A stretch of 50,584 nucleotides of DNA from Bryobacter sp. (GCA_022843625.1 JALHNH010000048.1:1-50584), one strand, 5' to 3'; shown: positions 16,482 to 24,193, counted from the stretch's first letter. Translations and numbers: made by a program. The notes: generated by a model from the sequence alone, not told the origin.

Positions 16482-18025
16482 ATACCTTCTCCTGAGATGA
16501 AATCGTTGCGCCGCATGAGGATGCCTGCGGCTTCTAGGAATTCGAGGGCGCCTTCTTCGGGGACCTCTAAGCCATGATTGGCGATGATGATTGCGCCGGA
16601 ATCTTCCAGTTGTGAGGGGACTTCGCCTTGCCAGCGGAGGACTAGCGCGCCGTGTTCGAAGAGGATGCGCTCGAGCAGGTCTGGGTCTTTGCTGGTGACT
16701 ACGGCTGGCATGTGGCCGTAGCGTTCTACGCGTTCACCGGCGGTGACGGGACCGAGATCGAAGGCAAGAGTGTTTGCGTTGCGAACTGTCTTTTGCGTGC
16801 CGCGGACGATCATGCCGGCGGCAATGGTGCGGTTGGTTCGTGGGTGCACCAGGATGAAGCTGCCGGTCTCGCGGCACTTGACGTAGGGATCGAAGGCGAG
16901 GGGTTGGGTGGTTTCGATTGAGACGCGGAGGAGGTCGTTGAGGGCGGCCGAGTTGGCTTTGAGATGGTTGCCGGTTTCGGGATCGAGGGCCCATTCGATG
17001 CGGTTGATCTTGGCGCTGAGTTCGCGGGTGGCGGACTTGAGGAGGTAGGGTGTGCCGGGTTCGAGGTGTTCTTCGGCCATCCAGACGAGGTCTGCTTCGA
17101 GGTGGCGGGAGAGTTCGGGGCGGGCGGTTTCTAGAGCGATTACGTCGCCCCGGCTGACGTCGACTTCTTCGTTGAGGACCAGTGTGATGCTTTGGCCTTC
17201 GCTGGCTTCTGCGAGGGGGCCGTTGAAGGTTGAGATCTCTTTGACAGTGGCGCGGCGGCCGCTGGGGAGGACTACGATGGCGTCGCCGGGTTTGACGGTG
17301 CCGCTGGCGATGCGGCCAGCGAAGCCTCTAAAACCGTCGCCGGGACGGACTACGTATTGGACGGGGAAACGGAAGTTGGCAGCGGCGGGGCTGATCTCTA
17401 GATTCTCGAGAAGATCGAGGAGGCTCGGGCCGTTGTACCAGGTGACGACGTCGCTGCGAGTGGCTACGTTGTCGCCGTCGAGGGCGCTTACGGGGAGGTA
17501 GTGGAGCTTTGCGCCGGGCCAGCGTTTGCTGTGCTCCTCCAGGGTGGTTTTGATGTTCGTGAAGACTTCTTCGCTCCATCCCATGGCGTCCATTTTGTTG
17601 ATCGCGAAGATGAGGTGCTCGATGCCGAGCAGGTGCGAGATGGTGGCGTGGCGGAGGGTTTGGCGGCTGACGCCTTTGATTGCGTCGACTAGGATGATGG
17701 CGGCGTCTGATGTAGACGCGCCGGTGGCCATGTTGCGGGTGTACTGCTCGTGGCCGGGGGTGTCGGCGATGCGGAACTTGCGCGTGGGAGTGGCGAAGAA
17801 GCGGTAGGCGACGTCGATGGTGATGCCTTGCTCGCGTTCTGCGTTGAGACCGTCGGTGAGCAGGGAGAGGTCGATCTCGCGACCGCTGCGGTTGACCTTG
17901 GATTTTTTGACGGCTTCGATCTGGTCTTCGTAGGCACCTTTGGTGTCGAAGAGGAGACGGCCGATGAGAGTGCTTTTGCCGTCGTCAACGCTGCCGGCGG
18001 TAGAGAAGCGTAGGGTGGTTTGCAT
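16478..18025 (-). CDS. cysN: Sulfate adenylyltransferase GTPase subunit with APS-kinase-like tail
   Basis: 515 residues. It is the GTPase subunit that, with CysD, makes APS from sulfate and ATP. The G1 loop GSVDDGKST is at 11-19, DTPGHEQY is the G3 motif and NKMD the G4 motif, followed by two EF-Tu-like beta-barrel domains. From about residue 430 the protein continues with RYGHMPAVV, ERILFEHGALVLRW, SGAIIIANHGLEVP and EEGALEFLEAAGIL. This looks like the start of an APS kinase (CysC) domain whose P-loop (GxxGxGKST) is missing. The tail is therefore probably a non-catalytic relic or structural part. It directly follows cysD without a gap. Confidence 0.93.
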   Translation of the reverse strand: MQTTLRFSTAGSVDDGKSTLIGRLLFDTKGAYEDQIEAVKKSKVNRSGREIDLSLLTDGLNAEREQGITIDVAYRFFATPTRKFRIADTPGHEQYTRNMATGASTSDAAIILVDAIKGVSRQTLRHATISHLLGIEHLIFAINKMDAMGWSEEVFTNIKTTLEEHSKRWPGAKLHYLPVSALDGDNVATRSDVVTWYNGPSLLDLLENLEISPAAANFRFPVQYVVRPGDGFRGFAGRIASGTVKPGDAIVVLPSGRRATVKEISTFNGPLAEASEGQSITLVLNEEVDVSRGDVIALETARPELSRHLEADLVWMAEEHLEPGTPYLLKSATRELSAKINRIEWALDPETGNHLKANSAALNDLLRVSIETTQPLAFDPYVKCRETGSFILVHPRTNRTIAAGMIVRGTQKTVRNANTLAFDLGPVTAGERVERYGHMPAVVTSKDPDLLERILFEHGALVLRWQGEVPSQLEDSGAIIIANHGLEVPEEGALEFLEAAGILMRRNDFISGEGI

Positions 18026-18922
18026 TTAGAAATAGCCCTCGCGCTTTTTGATTTCCATGGAGCCTTCCTGGTCGTGATCGATGACGCGGTTTTCGCGTTC
18101 GCTGCGGCGGAAGCTGAAGAGTTCGTCGATGATCTTGGGGATGGTGTCGGCGTCGGATTCGATGGCACCGGAGCAGGGCGTGCAGCCGAGGGAGCGCATA
18201 CGGCAGGTGCGGATTTGCGGAGTCTCGCCGGGGAGGGGGCGGACGTTGGCCTTTACGGGGATTAGGGTGTTGCCTCTTACGTAGACTTCGCGCGGGGCGG
18301 CGTAGTAGAGGGGGACGATGGGGATGTGTTCGCGCTCAAGGTATTTCCAGATATCGAATTCGGTCCAGTTGGAGAGGGGGAAGACGCGCATGGATTCGCC
18401 GGGGTCGACTTTGGGGTTGTAGAGGTTCCAGAGTTCGGGGCGCTGGTCTTTGGGGTCCCATTGGCCGAACTGGTTGCGAAAGGAGAAGACTCGTTCTTTG
18501 GCGCGGGATTTTTCTTCGTCGCGGCGGGCTCCGCCGATGGCGGCGTCGGCCTGGAGTTTCTGGAGGCCTTCGACGAGGGCGCGGGTGCGGAGGAGGCTGC
18601 AGCACTTGGCGGTGCCGAGGGCGTAGGGGTTGGTGCCGGCGGCGACGGCTTCCTCGTTGACGTGGACGATGAGGTTGGCGTCGATTTCTTTGACGAACCA
18701 GTCTCGGAATTCGATGAGTTCGGGGTATTCGTAGGTGGTGTCGATGTGTACGAGGGGAAAGGGTATCTTGCCTGGAAAGAAGGCTTTACGGGCGAGATGG
18801 ACCAAGACGGATGAGTCTTTTCCGACGGAATAAAGGATGACGGGTCGGGCGAAGCTTGCGGCTACTTCCCTTAAGATGTGGATCGACTCGGCTTCGAGGT
18901 GGTCCAAGTGGCCTGATAGCAT
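18026..18922 (-). CDS. cysD: Sulfate adenylyltransferase small (PP-loop) subunit
   Basis: 298 residues, normal for CysD. It contains the PP-loop ATP-binding motif YSVGKDSSVLVHLARKAF near residue 31 and the conserved IDTTYEYPELIEFRDW and GGARRDEEKSRAKERVFSFR. It adenylates sulfate to APS together with the GTPase CysN encoded directly downstream. It is the first gene of the four-gene sulfur operon. The ATG has no ribosome binding site; a palindrome lies 2-20 bases upstream of it, so translation may be leaderless or the real start may differ slightly. Confidence 0.95.
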   Translation of the reverse strand: MLSGHLDHLEAESIHILREVAASFARPVILYSVGKDSSVLVHLARKAFFPGKIPFPLVHIDTTYEYPELIEFRDWFVKEIDANLIVHVNEEAVAAGTNPYALGTAKCCSLLRTRALVEGLQKLQADAAIGGARRDEEKSRAKERVFSFRNQFGQWDPKDQRPELWNLYNPKVDPGESMRVFPLSNWTEFDIWKYLEREHIPIVPLYYAAPREVYVRGNTLIPVKANVRPLPGETPQIRTCRMRSLGCTPCSGAIESDADTIPKIIDELFSFRRSERENRVIDHDQEGSMEIKKREGYF

Positions 18923-18924
18923 AA

Positions 18925-18942
18925 TCTATAGTTCTCTATAGA
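18925..18942. promoter_or_regulatory. Palindrome in front of cysD, candidate operator
   Basis: TCTATAG (18925-18931), spacer TTCT, then CTATAGA (18936-18942) form a perfect 7-bp inverted repeat immediately upstream of the cysD start codon. Its core TAG-TTCT-CTA is identical to the core of the palindrome at 21930-21949. It could be the binding site of a regulator of the sulfur operon. TATAG-like sequences within it may also serve as a -10 element of a minus-strand promoter. Confidence 0.5.
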
Positions 18943-18993
18943 CTATACTACGATTCTGGTGGGGATGGTTGGATTTGGGTCGGGGGATTTCGC

Positions 18994-19581
18994 TTAGGGC
19001 CTGATGGACCGAAAGAAAATCAAGAAGACGGCGAAGGCGATTGCCCCCAAGAGCCATTTGTTTGGGGCCAAAGGTGCGCTGACTGCAGAAGAAGAGCCGA
19101 CGGCACCCTGAATGGAGCGGCGTACGAAACGGAACACTTTTGCGCGCAGCCACATTACAAAGAGCAATACCGACATTCCAAAGAGAATGGCGCGCCCGCC
19201 ATCATTCTTTGGCTGCAAACGACTAGCGTCGGAGGTGTGGGCGAGCAGGTTCCAAGTGGTTCCGGGAATGACGGGGCCGAGCGCCCGGGTCACGATCGTC
19301 TCCACATGTTCGCGATCATCGGCGGGAGATTTGTATCGGATGGTGGTTCGATACATCTGGTAAACCTTTTTTCTGCCGGCCCGGGCACGCACGCTGGCGC
19401 AGTCGGCGGCGGAGGATTGTCCCTCGGATGTGAGAAAGCAAACTGGCTCGATTTGTTCGATGAGCCCCGGGGTGGATTTATAGAAGAGAAACTGGGGGAT
19501 CTCAACCCAGAGGAAATAGCCACAGGCCGAGGTTACGAGGAGAGCAAGAATGGACCTTGAAACCAACTGGAAGATCAGCAT
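18994..19581 (-). CDS. Membrane protein, DUF3592-like
   Basis: 195 residues. There are three predicted membrane helices: residues of about 8-26 (ILALLVTSACGYFLWV), about 130-147 (AILFGMSVLLFVMWL) and 176-192 (LLGAIAFAVFLIFF). The loop between the first two contains MYRTTIRYKSPADDREHVET followed by PGTTWNLLAHTSDASRLQP, a layout seen in DUF3592 proteins. The function of that family is unknown. No close neighbour suggests a role; the divergently arranged or co-directional cys operon starts 71 bases downstream of its stop. Confidence 0.6.
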   Translation of the reverse strand: MLIFQLVSRSILALLVTSACGYFLWVEIPQFLFYKSTPGLIEQIEPVCFLTSEGQSSAADCASVRARAGRKKVYQMYRTTIRYKSPADDREHVETIVTRALGPVIPGTTWNLLAHTSDASRLQPKNDGGRAILFGMSVLLFVMWLRAKVFRFVRRSIQGAVGSSSAVSAPLAPNKWLLGAIAFAVFLIFFRSIRP

Positions 19582-19730
19582 TCTGGAAATATCGGCGGTG
19601 AGGGGATTTGACTGCAGGGGCCGAGGCCAGTAGGCGGCCGGATGTTGGAGCTGGTTCTTCGCAAGGGATTCAGTTTATTGGGTGGCAGTAGGTACTCAGA
19701 CGCGTCCAAAAGACTTGTGTAAGGGTGGGG

Positions 19731-19976
19731 TTATTTATATATCTCGGAGCGATGTCCAACCGCAATGATTTCAATCCCGTCTTCGATGCGCCGAAAAATT
19801 ACGCGATGATCTCCACAGCGCAACCGGAAGCAGCCCTGCCATTCGCCGTGGAGTGGTGAGACGTCGCCGACGCCAGACTCGCCGAAGAGGGTAAGCATTT
19901 CAAGGATGCGCAAAGCAACTAAGCGGTCGATTGCACGCAATTGCATCCGAGCCTCTGTCGTAAAAGGGAAACGCAA
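19731..19976 (-). CDS. RelE/ParE-type toxin
   Basis: 81 residues, a normal RelE/ParE size. It shows the fold's pattern: FPFTTEARMQLRAIDRLVALRILEML (two helices), then SPLHGEWQGCFRLRCGDHRVIFRR and IEIIAVGHRSEIY, with the typical 'LxG...wRLRcGdyRvif...vghR.eiY' signature. Toxins of this family cleave mRNA on the ribosome or inhibit gyrase. The start is a TTG at 19976, nine bases after the antitoxin stop codon. Antitoxin and toxin together make a type II module. Confidence 0.85.
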   Translation of the reverse strand: MRFPFTTEARMQLRAIDRLVALRILEMLTLFGESGVGDVSPLHGEWQGCFRLRCGDHRVIFRRIEDGIEIIAVGHRSEIYK

Positions 19977-19985
19977 TGCCTGGAA

Positions 19986-20195
19986 TTAGTCGAGTAGTTT
20001 CTCGACCATCTCCGCGTATTCGCGGCACACGACGGTGTCGCCCGCGTCGGCCTGGGCAAGTCCGCGGCGGATAGATTCGGCAAATTCCGGCCCAATGGGT
20101 TCTTTCGAAATGATTGTCAAGAAGCGTTGAGCGGTGGCGATCTCTTCTTCTGGAAGAGAGTCGATGAGTTCGTGGAGGACGTCGCGGCTGACCAT
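19986..20195 (-). CDS. Antitoxin of the RelE/ParE-type module
   Basis: 69 residues, acidic and helical (MVSRDVLHELIDSLPEEEIATAQRFL, then EPIGPEFAESIRRGLAQADAGDTVV). It precedes the RelE-like toxin gene and ends nine bases before it, the classic antitoxin-first order. The 'xxxxIRRGLAQADAGDTVxxxE' end resembles toxin-wrapping tails of RelB/DUF2281-like antitoxins. The exact family is uncertain. A short inverted repeat TAGT-CT-ACTA lies at 20210-20219, 15 bases upstream of its start, and could be its autoregulatory operator. Confidence 0.75.
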   Translation of the reverse strand: MVSRDVLHELIDSLPEEEIATAQRFLTIISKEPIGPEFAESIRRGLAQADAGDTVVCREYAEMVEKLLD

Positions 20196-20447
20196 GATGA
20201 TTCCATCTGTAGTCTACTATGGTCGATCCTGCGGAATATCAAGAGCAGATCGCAGCTGCCAAGTGGCGCGGCATAGGGCTATCGAGATCAGGTTCTGGGT
20301 GAGATGCCATATGGGAGTTGGCCGGCTTCTGCGTCGTCTGATTCGTAGTTTCCGTTTTACCGACGATGCGGACAAAACCGGTAAACACTATGCCATTGAT
20401 CTGGTGCGAAGCGTAGTTCGCTCGAACAAATCGAATAGAATGATGCT

Positions 20448-21380
20448 GTGAGCGCTGGTATTTTGACGCGTATTGCGCACAACACTGACGCGCGGATCTG
20501 CTTCCTGGAAATCTGCGGAGTGACATATGTGTTCATCGCGGGGGCCTTCGGCTCGAAGCTCGAACTATTGACTGGTGCTTCGGACGTACCGAAGCTGGTA
20601 ATACCCACGGCTGCGGTAATGCTCGTATTCCTGCTGCGGAACGCTTACAGGCGAGCAAAGGAATCCGACTATGCGACTGCTGTGATTGATGTGGTGCTGG
20701 CAATGACAGCCGCAGTCCTCAGCCAGATTCTCCTGACCTACGTCATCCCCGACTGGGCGATGCCAAGGTGGGCCCCCACCCAAGGTGGCTATGTCGGCTC
20801 GCTTTTCGTCACACTGGTGCGAACACTATTCCCTCAAGGTCCCAAGGGTCAAACTGCCAGCTCCAACCGCTCCTATGCCCAAGATGAAATCCAATGGTTG
20901 GCCTCAGAATTCATGAAACAGGTTTCGAAGAGAAACGCTGCCTCCTTGATCTTAAGCTCGATTGCAGTTGTGGCATCAAGCTGGGGGTTCGCGCAAACTG
21001 AAACGCTACGACTTCGAATCGCGTTGTCGGGGATCATTCTGTTTGCCTTGGCCATCTTTCTCGGGTCAATTACGATTGGGACGTCCAATGCGACATTCGT
21101 CCAGAGCTCACCACAGGTTTTTAAGACGGAGCTGAAGCGACAGCATCGCTTTCTCAAATGGGTATTTTATGGATATATCGGAGTGCTTCTTCCGGCAACT
21201 GTCGTCTTCCTAATTGGGACGCACGTCTACGAATTCGTTGTGATCGTCTACATGCTTCTATTCGCCGAGCTTATCTTGAGAAAGTCAGAAGCCTACCACG
21301 GCCAATTCCGAGTTGTTGAAAGCTTCGTGTTCGATCGAGATGCGTCGAAAAGTAACGATAAGTCGCTCAGAGTAGAGTGA
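20448..21380 (+). CDS. Orphan multi-pass membrane protein of unknown function
   Basis: 310 residues from a GTG start at 20448; no good ribosome binding site is visible, so the start is uncertain. Hydrophobic stretches suggest about six or seven membrane helices (around residues 18-36, 48-62, 78-101, 165-181, 190-209, 238-257 and 260-278) with a cytoplasmic or periplasmic loop between helices three and four (GPKGQTASSNRSYAQDEI). I do not recognise a family. It lies alone between two toxin-antitoxin modules, and its less biased codon use differs from the core genes here, which suggests recent acquisition. The 20196-20447 gap before it holds no recognisable gene. Confidence 0.55.
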   Translation: MSAGILTRIAHNTDARICFLEICGVTYVFIAGAFGSKLELLTGASDVPKLVIPTAAVMLVFLLRNAYRRAKESDYATAVIDVVLAMTAAVLSQILLTYVIPDWAMPRWAPTQGGYVGSLFVTLVRTLFPQGPKGQTASSNRSYAQDEIQWLASEFMKQVSKRNAASLILSSIAVVASSWGFAQTETLRLRIALSGIILFALAIFLGSITIGTSNATFVQSSPQVFKTELKRQHRFLKWVFYGYIGVLLPATVVFLIGTHVYEFVVIVYMLLFAELILRKSEAYHGQFRVVESFVFDRDASKSNDKSLRVE

Positions 21381-21929
21381 TCCGTCACTAGGGCCGGAAG
21401 CCACCCCGAAGTCTGAAAGGTCCGTTCTGGCCGGATCGCGCGCGATTCGGAAATTATCTCTAACCCCAAAAGGCTGGAGCTGGTGGCATTCATTCTGAAG
21501 TAACACCCCGATTGGGAATCTCTACCTGCGCGATGCAATCCTTTCGGGTTGCGCCAGAGCAGAGACGGGGCTTGCCGCCAATGGGATCCACATGGTGCCT
21601 AAGCACGAAGTTGGCACTCTAAAGCGGCGTTGTTCGAGGGTATGCATAATCAAGTTTGGGAAGGGGGCGGTGATCTTTTGGGAGAGCACCAAAGTGTTGG
21701 GTAAAGAGGTGCTGGAGAGGATTACGACGTGGCACCGAGTGTTCGCAGTTCGAGGTTATGTTGGACGAGGAGTTGGCATGCATGGGTGGCGGGGAATTGG
21801 TTTGAGGGCTGGAGGAGTTGGAGGGTCTAGTTTTTGAGAGGTTGCCGGATTGTAGAGGCATCCTATCCCAAAGGAGATCGGAAGGAGTTGTATTGCGGGC
21901 GAGGGCGGCCCGGTCATGAAACCGGTATC
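21381..21929. other. Gene-free gap in the toxin-antitoxin region
   Basis: About 550 bases without a convincing gene. Short open frames exist on both strands (about 80 codons around 21592-21861), but they overlap each other, have low-complexity products and no family signature. No tRNA, terminator or insertion-sequence end was recognised. It may be decayed sequence from an earlier insertion. Confidence 0.4.
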
Positions 21930-21949
21930 ATATTTAGTTCTCTAAATAT
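21930..21949. promoter_or_regulatory. Palindrome upstream of vapBC, candidate operator
   Basis: ATATTTAG (21930-21937), spacer TTCT, then CTAAATAT (21942-21949) form a perfect 8-bp inverted repeat about 56 bases before the antitoxin start. Antitoxins of the ribbon-helix-helix type usually bind such repeats to repress their own operon. The TAG-TTCT-CTA core is the same as in the palindrome in front of cysD. Confidence 0.55.
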
Positions 21950-22005
21950 CTCTGCGACGATTTTGCGGGGTTGTCCAATTCGCAATTCGATGTTATCGTT
22001 AATCC

Positions 22006-22227
22006 GTGGTCAGAACCGTTATCGCTATTGATGAAGATATCAAATCTTGGATTGATACCAAGGCCGCGCAGGACGGGGTGTCGATGACGGAGGTGGTTCG
22101 GAGAGCGCTGAAACTGTTGAAGGATCAGGATGCGCTGCGATTTGAGGAAGAACTCGCGAGGACTTCAGGGATCTGGAGTGGCGGGGATGGTTTGGAGTTT
22201 CAACAGAAGGAACGCGAGGGCTGGTAG
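22006..22227 (+). CDS. VapB-type antitoxin, ribbon-helix-helix
   Basis: 73 residues from a GTG start. The N-terminus VRTVIAIDEDIKSWIDTKAAQ followed by DGVSMTEVVRRALKLLKDQD is a typical ribbon-helix-helix DNA-binding domain (beta strand, two helices). The C-terminal tail, GIWSGGDGLEFQQKEREGW, would wrap the toxin. The stop codon overlaps the GTG start of the PIN toxin gene by one base. It probably represses its own promoter through the palindrome at 21930-21949. Confidence 0.87.
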   Translation: MVRTVIAIDEDIKSWIDTKAAQDGVSMTEVVRRALKLLKDQDALRFEEELARTSGIWSGGDGLEFQQKEREGW

Positions 22228-22595
22228 TGAGAGTGCTGCTGGACTCGGTGATTCTGATTGATCACTTTAATGGAAGGGCCGAAGCCACTACCTATTTGAG
22301 GAAGAATCAGGGGATGGCAGCGATCTCAGTAATCACCAGGGCTGAGGTGCTGACTGGGTTTGTGGATGCAGCGACGAGGGAGCGGGCAGTTGGGCTGCTT
22401 GAGATTTTTCCTACCATTGCGATTACGCGGGTTGAGGCAGATCTCGCGGCGGAACTTCGGAGGGCACATGGCTGGAAGTTGCCTGATGCGTTGCAGGCGG
22501 CGGTCGCGCAGGTGCATGGGTTGAAGTTGGCGACTCGCAACACTAAGGATTTTCCTGCGGCGCTTGAGTTTGTTGAGGTACCGTATTCGGTTTGA
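22227..22595 (+). CDS. vapC: VapC-type PIN-domain ribonuclease toxin
   Basis: 122 residues. The four acidic residues of the PIN active site are present: Asp6 (VLLDSVILID), Glu40 (ITRAEVLTG), Asp87 (KLPDALQAA) and Asp108 (ATRNTKDFP). PIN toxins of this family cut specific RNAs, often tRNA or rRNA, until bound by their antitoxin. It starts with GTG overlapping the antitoxin stop codon, so translation is coupled. The gene ends five bases before the next gene, which may be read from the same transcript. Confidence 0.93.
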   Translation: MRVLLDSVILIDHFNGRAEATTYLRKNQGMAAISVITRAEVLTGFVDAATRERAVGLLEIFPTIAITRVEADLAAELRRAHGWKLPDALQAAVAQVHGLKLATRNTKDFPAALEFVEVPYSV

Positions 22596-22599
22596 CTCC

Positions 22600-22941
22600 A
22601 TGACAGAACTAGAATCTTGCGAGCATCGGTTGGCGGTTTACGGGACGTTGGCGCCGGGGCGTTCGAACCATCACCAGGTGTCGGATCTTGGGGGTGAGTG
22701 GGTGGCGGGGACGGTTCGGGGGCGGCTGGTTTCTGAAGGCTGGGGTGTGCAGATGGGGTATCCGGGGTTGGTTCTTGACTCGGAGGGCGGGGAGATTGCG
22801 GTGCAGGTGCTTGAGTCTCGCGAGCTTCCAGCGCATTGGGGGCGGCTTGATGAGTTCGAAGGGGCGGATTACCGGCGTGTCGCTGTGTGTGTGGTGACAG
22901 CGACTGGTGAGCTTAGTGCCTACATTTACGTGGTTGCCTGA
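22600..22941 (+). CDS. Gamma-glutamylcyclotransferase-like (AIG2/GGCT) protein
   Basis: 113 residues from the ATG at 22600; the open frame extends into the end of vapC but the ATG fits the family better. The glycine-rich loop VYGTLAPGRSNHHQV near residue 11 is the substrate-binding motif of the GGCT-like fold, and LDEFEGADYRRVAVCVV in the second half carries the family's acidic region. Family members open gamma-glutamyl amide bonds with formation of 5-oxoproline, but many have unknown substrates. It follows vapC by four bases, probably by chance of insertion. Confidence 0.85.
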   Translation: MTELESCEHRLAVYGTLAPGRSNHHQVSDLGGEWVAGTVRGRLVSEGWGVQMGYPGLVLDSEGGEIAVQVLESRELPAHWGRLDEFEGADYRRVAVCVVTATGELSAYIYVVA

Positions 22942-22983
22942 TTTTCTCGGGTAAGGCAGATCCAATTCGACTGGGGCTGCGTA

Positions 22984-23541
22984 ATGCCAGTCGAGATGCG
23001 AAAAACAATCCTTACACTTACTACTACTCTGCTGCTGACTCTGGGCATGGCTTCGGCTAAGAACCCGATGGTGGGGGGCTCCAAGATGTACCCGGCCAAA
23101 AACATTATCGAAAATGCTGTGAATTCGGCGGATCATACGACGCTGGTTGCTGCCGTTAAGGCAGCGGGGCTGGTTGAGACGCTGCAAAGCGCCGGGCCGT
23201 TTACGGTGTTTGCTCCCGTGAATGCGGCTTTTGCCAAGTTGCCGGCCGGGACCGTCGAGACTCTACTGAAGCCTGAGAATAAGGCCACCCTTACGAAGGT
23301 GCTGACCTATCACGTTGTCGCCGGGAAGATGAATGCCGCGGCGATTGGGAAGGCCATCAAGGATGGCGGTGGCAAAGCAACGCTCAAGACTGTTGCCGGT
23401 GGGACTCTTACGGCGCAGATGTCTGGCGACAAGCTGACCCTGACCGACGAGAAGGGCGGCATGTCTACTGTGACCATTGCTAACGTGATGCAATCCAATG
23501 GCGTGATTCACGTTGTTGACACAGTCGTTCTTCCTAATTAA
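22984..23541 (+). CDS. Secreted fasciclin (FAS1) domain protein
   Basis: 185 residues. The start at 22984 is preferred because GGGG lies seven bases upstream; an ATG at 22996 would also keep the signal peptide (MRKTILTLTTTLLLTLGMASA). One FAS1 domain fills the mature protein: NIIENAVNSADHTTLVAAVK, then GPFTVFAPVNAAFAKLP, LTYHVVAGKM and the end VMQSNGVIHVVDTVVLP. FAS1 proteins mediate adhesion at the cell surface or in the periplasm. A strong terminator follows 34 bases after the stop. Confidence 0.92.
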   Translation: MPVEMRKTILTLTTTLLLTLGMASAKNPMVGGSKMYPAKNIIENAVNSADHTTLVAAVKAAGLVETLQSAGPFTVFAPVNAAFAKLPAGTVETLLKPENKATLTKVLTYHVVAGKMNAAAIGKAIKDGGGKATLKTVAGGTLTAQMSGDKLTLTDEKGGMSTVTIANVMQSNGVIHVVDTVVLPN

Positions 23542-23575
23542 TCGATCTTTGTAGCAAGCAAAGCCAACCCTCAAA

Positions 23576-23617
23576 ACCCGTCGCTCCTTGGTTGTGCTGG
23601 AGCGGCGGGTATTTTTT
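23576..23617 (+). terminator. Intrinsic terminator after the fasciclin gene
   Basis: ACCCGTCGCTCC (23576-23587) pairs with GGAGCGGCGGGT (23599-23610) with a single T-G wobble. The 11-base loop is followed by ATTTTTT. It lies 34 bases after the fasciclin stop codon and directly before the marR promoter. Confidence 0.88.
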
Positions 23618-23618
23618 A

Positions 23619-23656
23619 CGTCAATACTTGACGCGTCATCTATTGTTGTGTAGAGT
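23619..23656 (+). promoter_or_regulatory. marR promoter with overlapping palindromic operator
   Basis: TTGACG (23628-23633) and TAGAGT (23651-23656) are separated by 17 bases, a near-ideal housekeeping promoter. The perfect palindrome CGTCAATACTTGACG at 23619-23633 covers the -35 element, the expected place for autorepression by the MarR protein. The marR ATG at 23663 lies only six bases after the -10 element, so the transcript would be leaderless. Confidence 0.7.
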
Positions 23657-23662
23657 ACAGAT

Positions 23663-24133
23663 ATGGCCGCATCCAGAATCCTTGCCGAGATCAAGCAGAG
23701 CAAACCTTTTGCGTCGCTTGAGCAGGAATCGATTGTGGCGTTTATGAAGACGGCGGATCACTTGCGGAGGATTCAGTCTGCTGCGTTTGAGCCTCATGAT
23801 TTGACCGAGCAGCAGTTTAATGTTCTTCGGATCTTGCGTGGGGCGGGGGCTGATGGGTTGCCTACGCTGACGGTGGCAGACCGGTTGATTGAACATACGC
23901 CAGGGATCACACGGTTGATTGACCGTCTGGAGGCCAAGGGGCTGGTGAGACGTGAGAGGCCCGATCAGGACCGGCGGCAGGTGTATTGCTTTATTACCAA
24001 GGCGGGCCTTGAACTGCTTTTGAAATTGGACCCGGAAGTGGAGAAGAGCGCCAAGCGGTTGCTCAAGAACCTTTCGAAATCTGAAATGCAAAGTTTACTT
24101 GCGGTGATGGAAAAAATCCGCGACGTAAGTTGA
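23663..24133 (+). CDS. MarR-family transcriptional regulator
   Basis: 156 residues with the winged helix-turn-helix of the MarR family: LTEQQFNVLRILRGAGADGLPTL (helices 2-3), VADRLIEHTPGITRLIDRLEAKGLVRRERPDQDRRQVYCF (recognition helix and wing). It binds palindromic operators as a dimer and is usually released by a small ligand or oxidation. No Cys suited to thiol sensing stands out. Half-sites TTGAC/GTCAA occur in front of this gene and again at 24152-24163 in front of the next gene, so it probably controls both itself and the NTF2-like and YceI genes downstream. Confidence 0.92.
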   Translation: MAASRILAEIKQSKPFASLEQESIVAFMKTADHLRRIQSAAFEPHDLTEQQFNVLRILRGAGADGLPTLTVADRLIEHTPGITRLIDRLEAKGLVRRERPDQDRRQVYCFITKAGLELLLKLDPEVEKSAKRLLKNLSKSEMQSLLAVMEKIRDVS

Positions 24134-24151
24134 TATTTTTTATCTAAATAG

Positions 24152-24163
24152 TTGACTGGTCAA
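24152..24163 (+). promoter_or_regulatory. Second MarR-type operator candidate
   Basis: TTGAC-TG-GTCAA is a 5-bp inverted repeat with the same half-sites as the palindrome in front of marR. It lies 31 bases before the ATG of the NTF2-like gene, where TTGACT could also act as a -35 element. The -10 region is not obvious. Confidence 0.45.
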
Positions 24164-24193
24164 TATTCTGTTTGACGATTAAAGGAGATCACA

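Noticed and set aside
16478..18025. CysN as a bifunctional CysNC enzyme with APS kinase activity
   Set aside because: The C-terminal tail has no P-loop and is much shorter than an APS kinase domain.
20134..20451. 105-residue plus-strand frame upstream of the orphan membrane protein, and a 27-residue frame at 20219
   Set aside because: The first is antisense to the antitoxin gene in its first part. Both are basic, without motifs or ribosome binding sites.
21592..21861. Two overlapping frames of about 80 residues on opposite strands in the gene-free gap
   Set aside because: Low-complexity products (Ser/Pro/Asn-rich or Gly/Arg-rich), mutually overlapping and without start signals or known domains.
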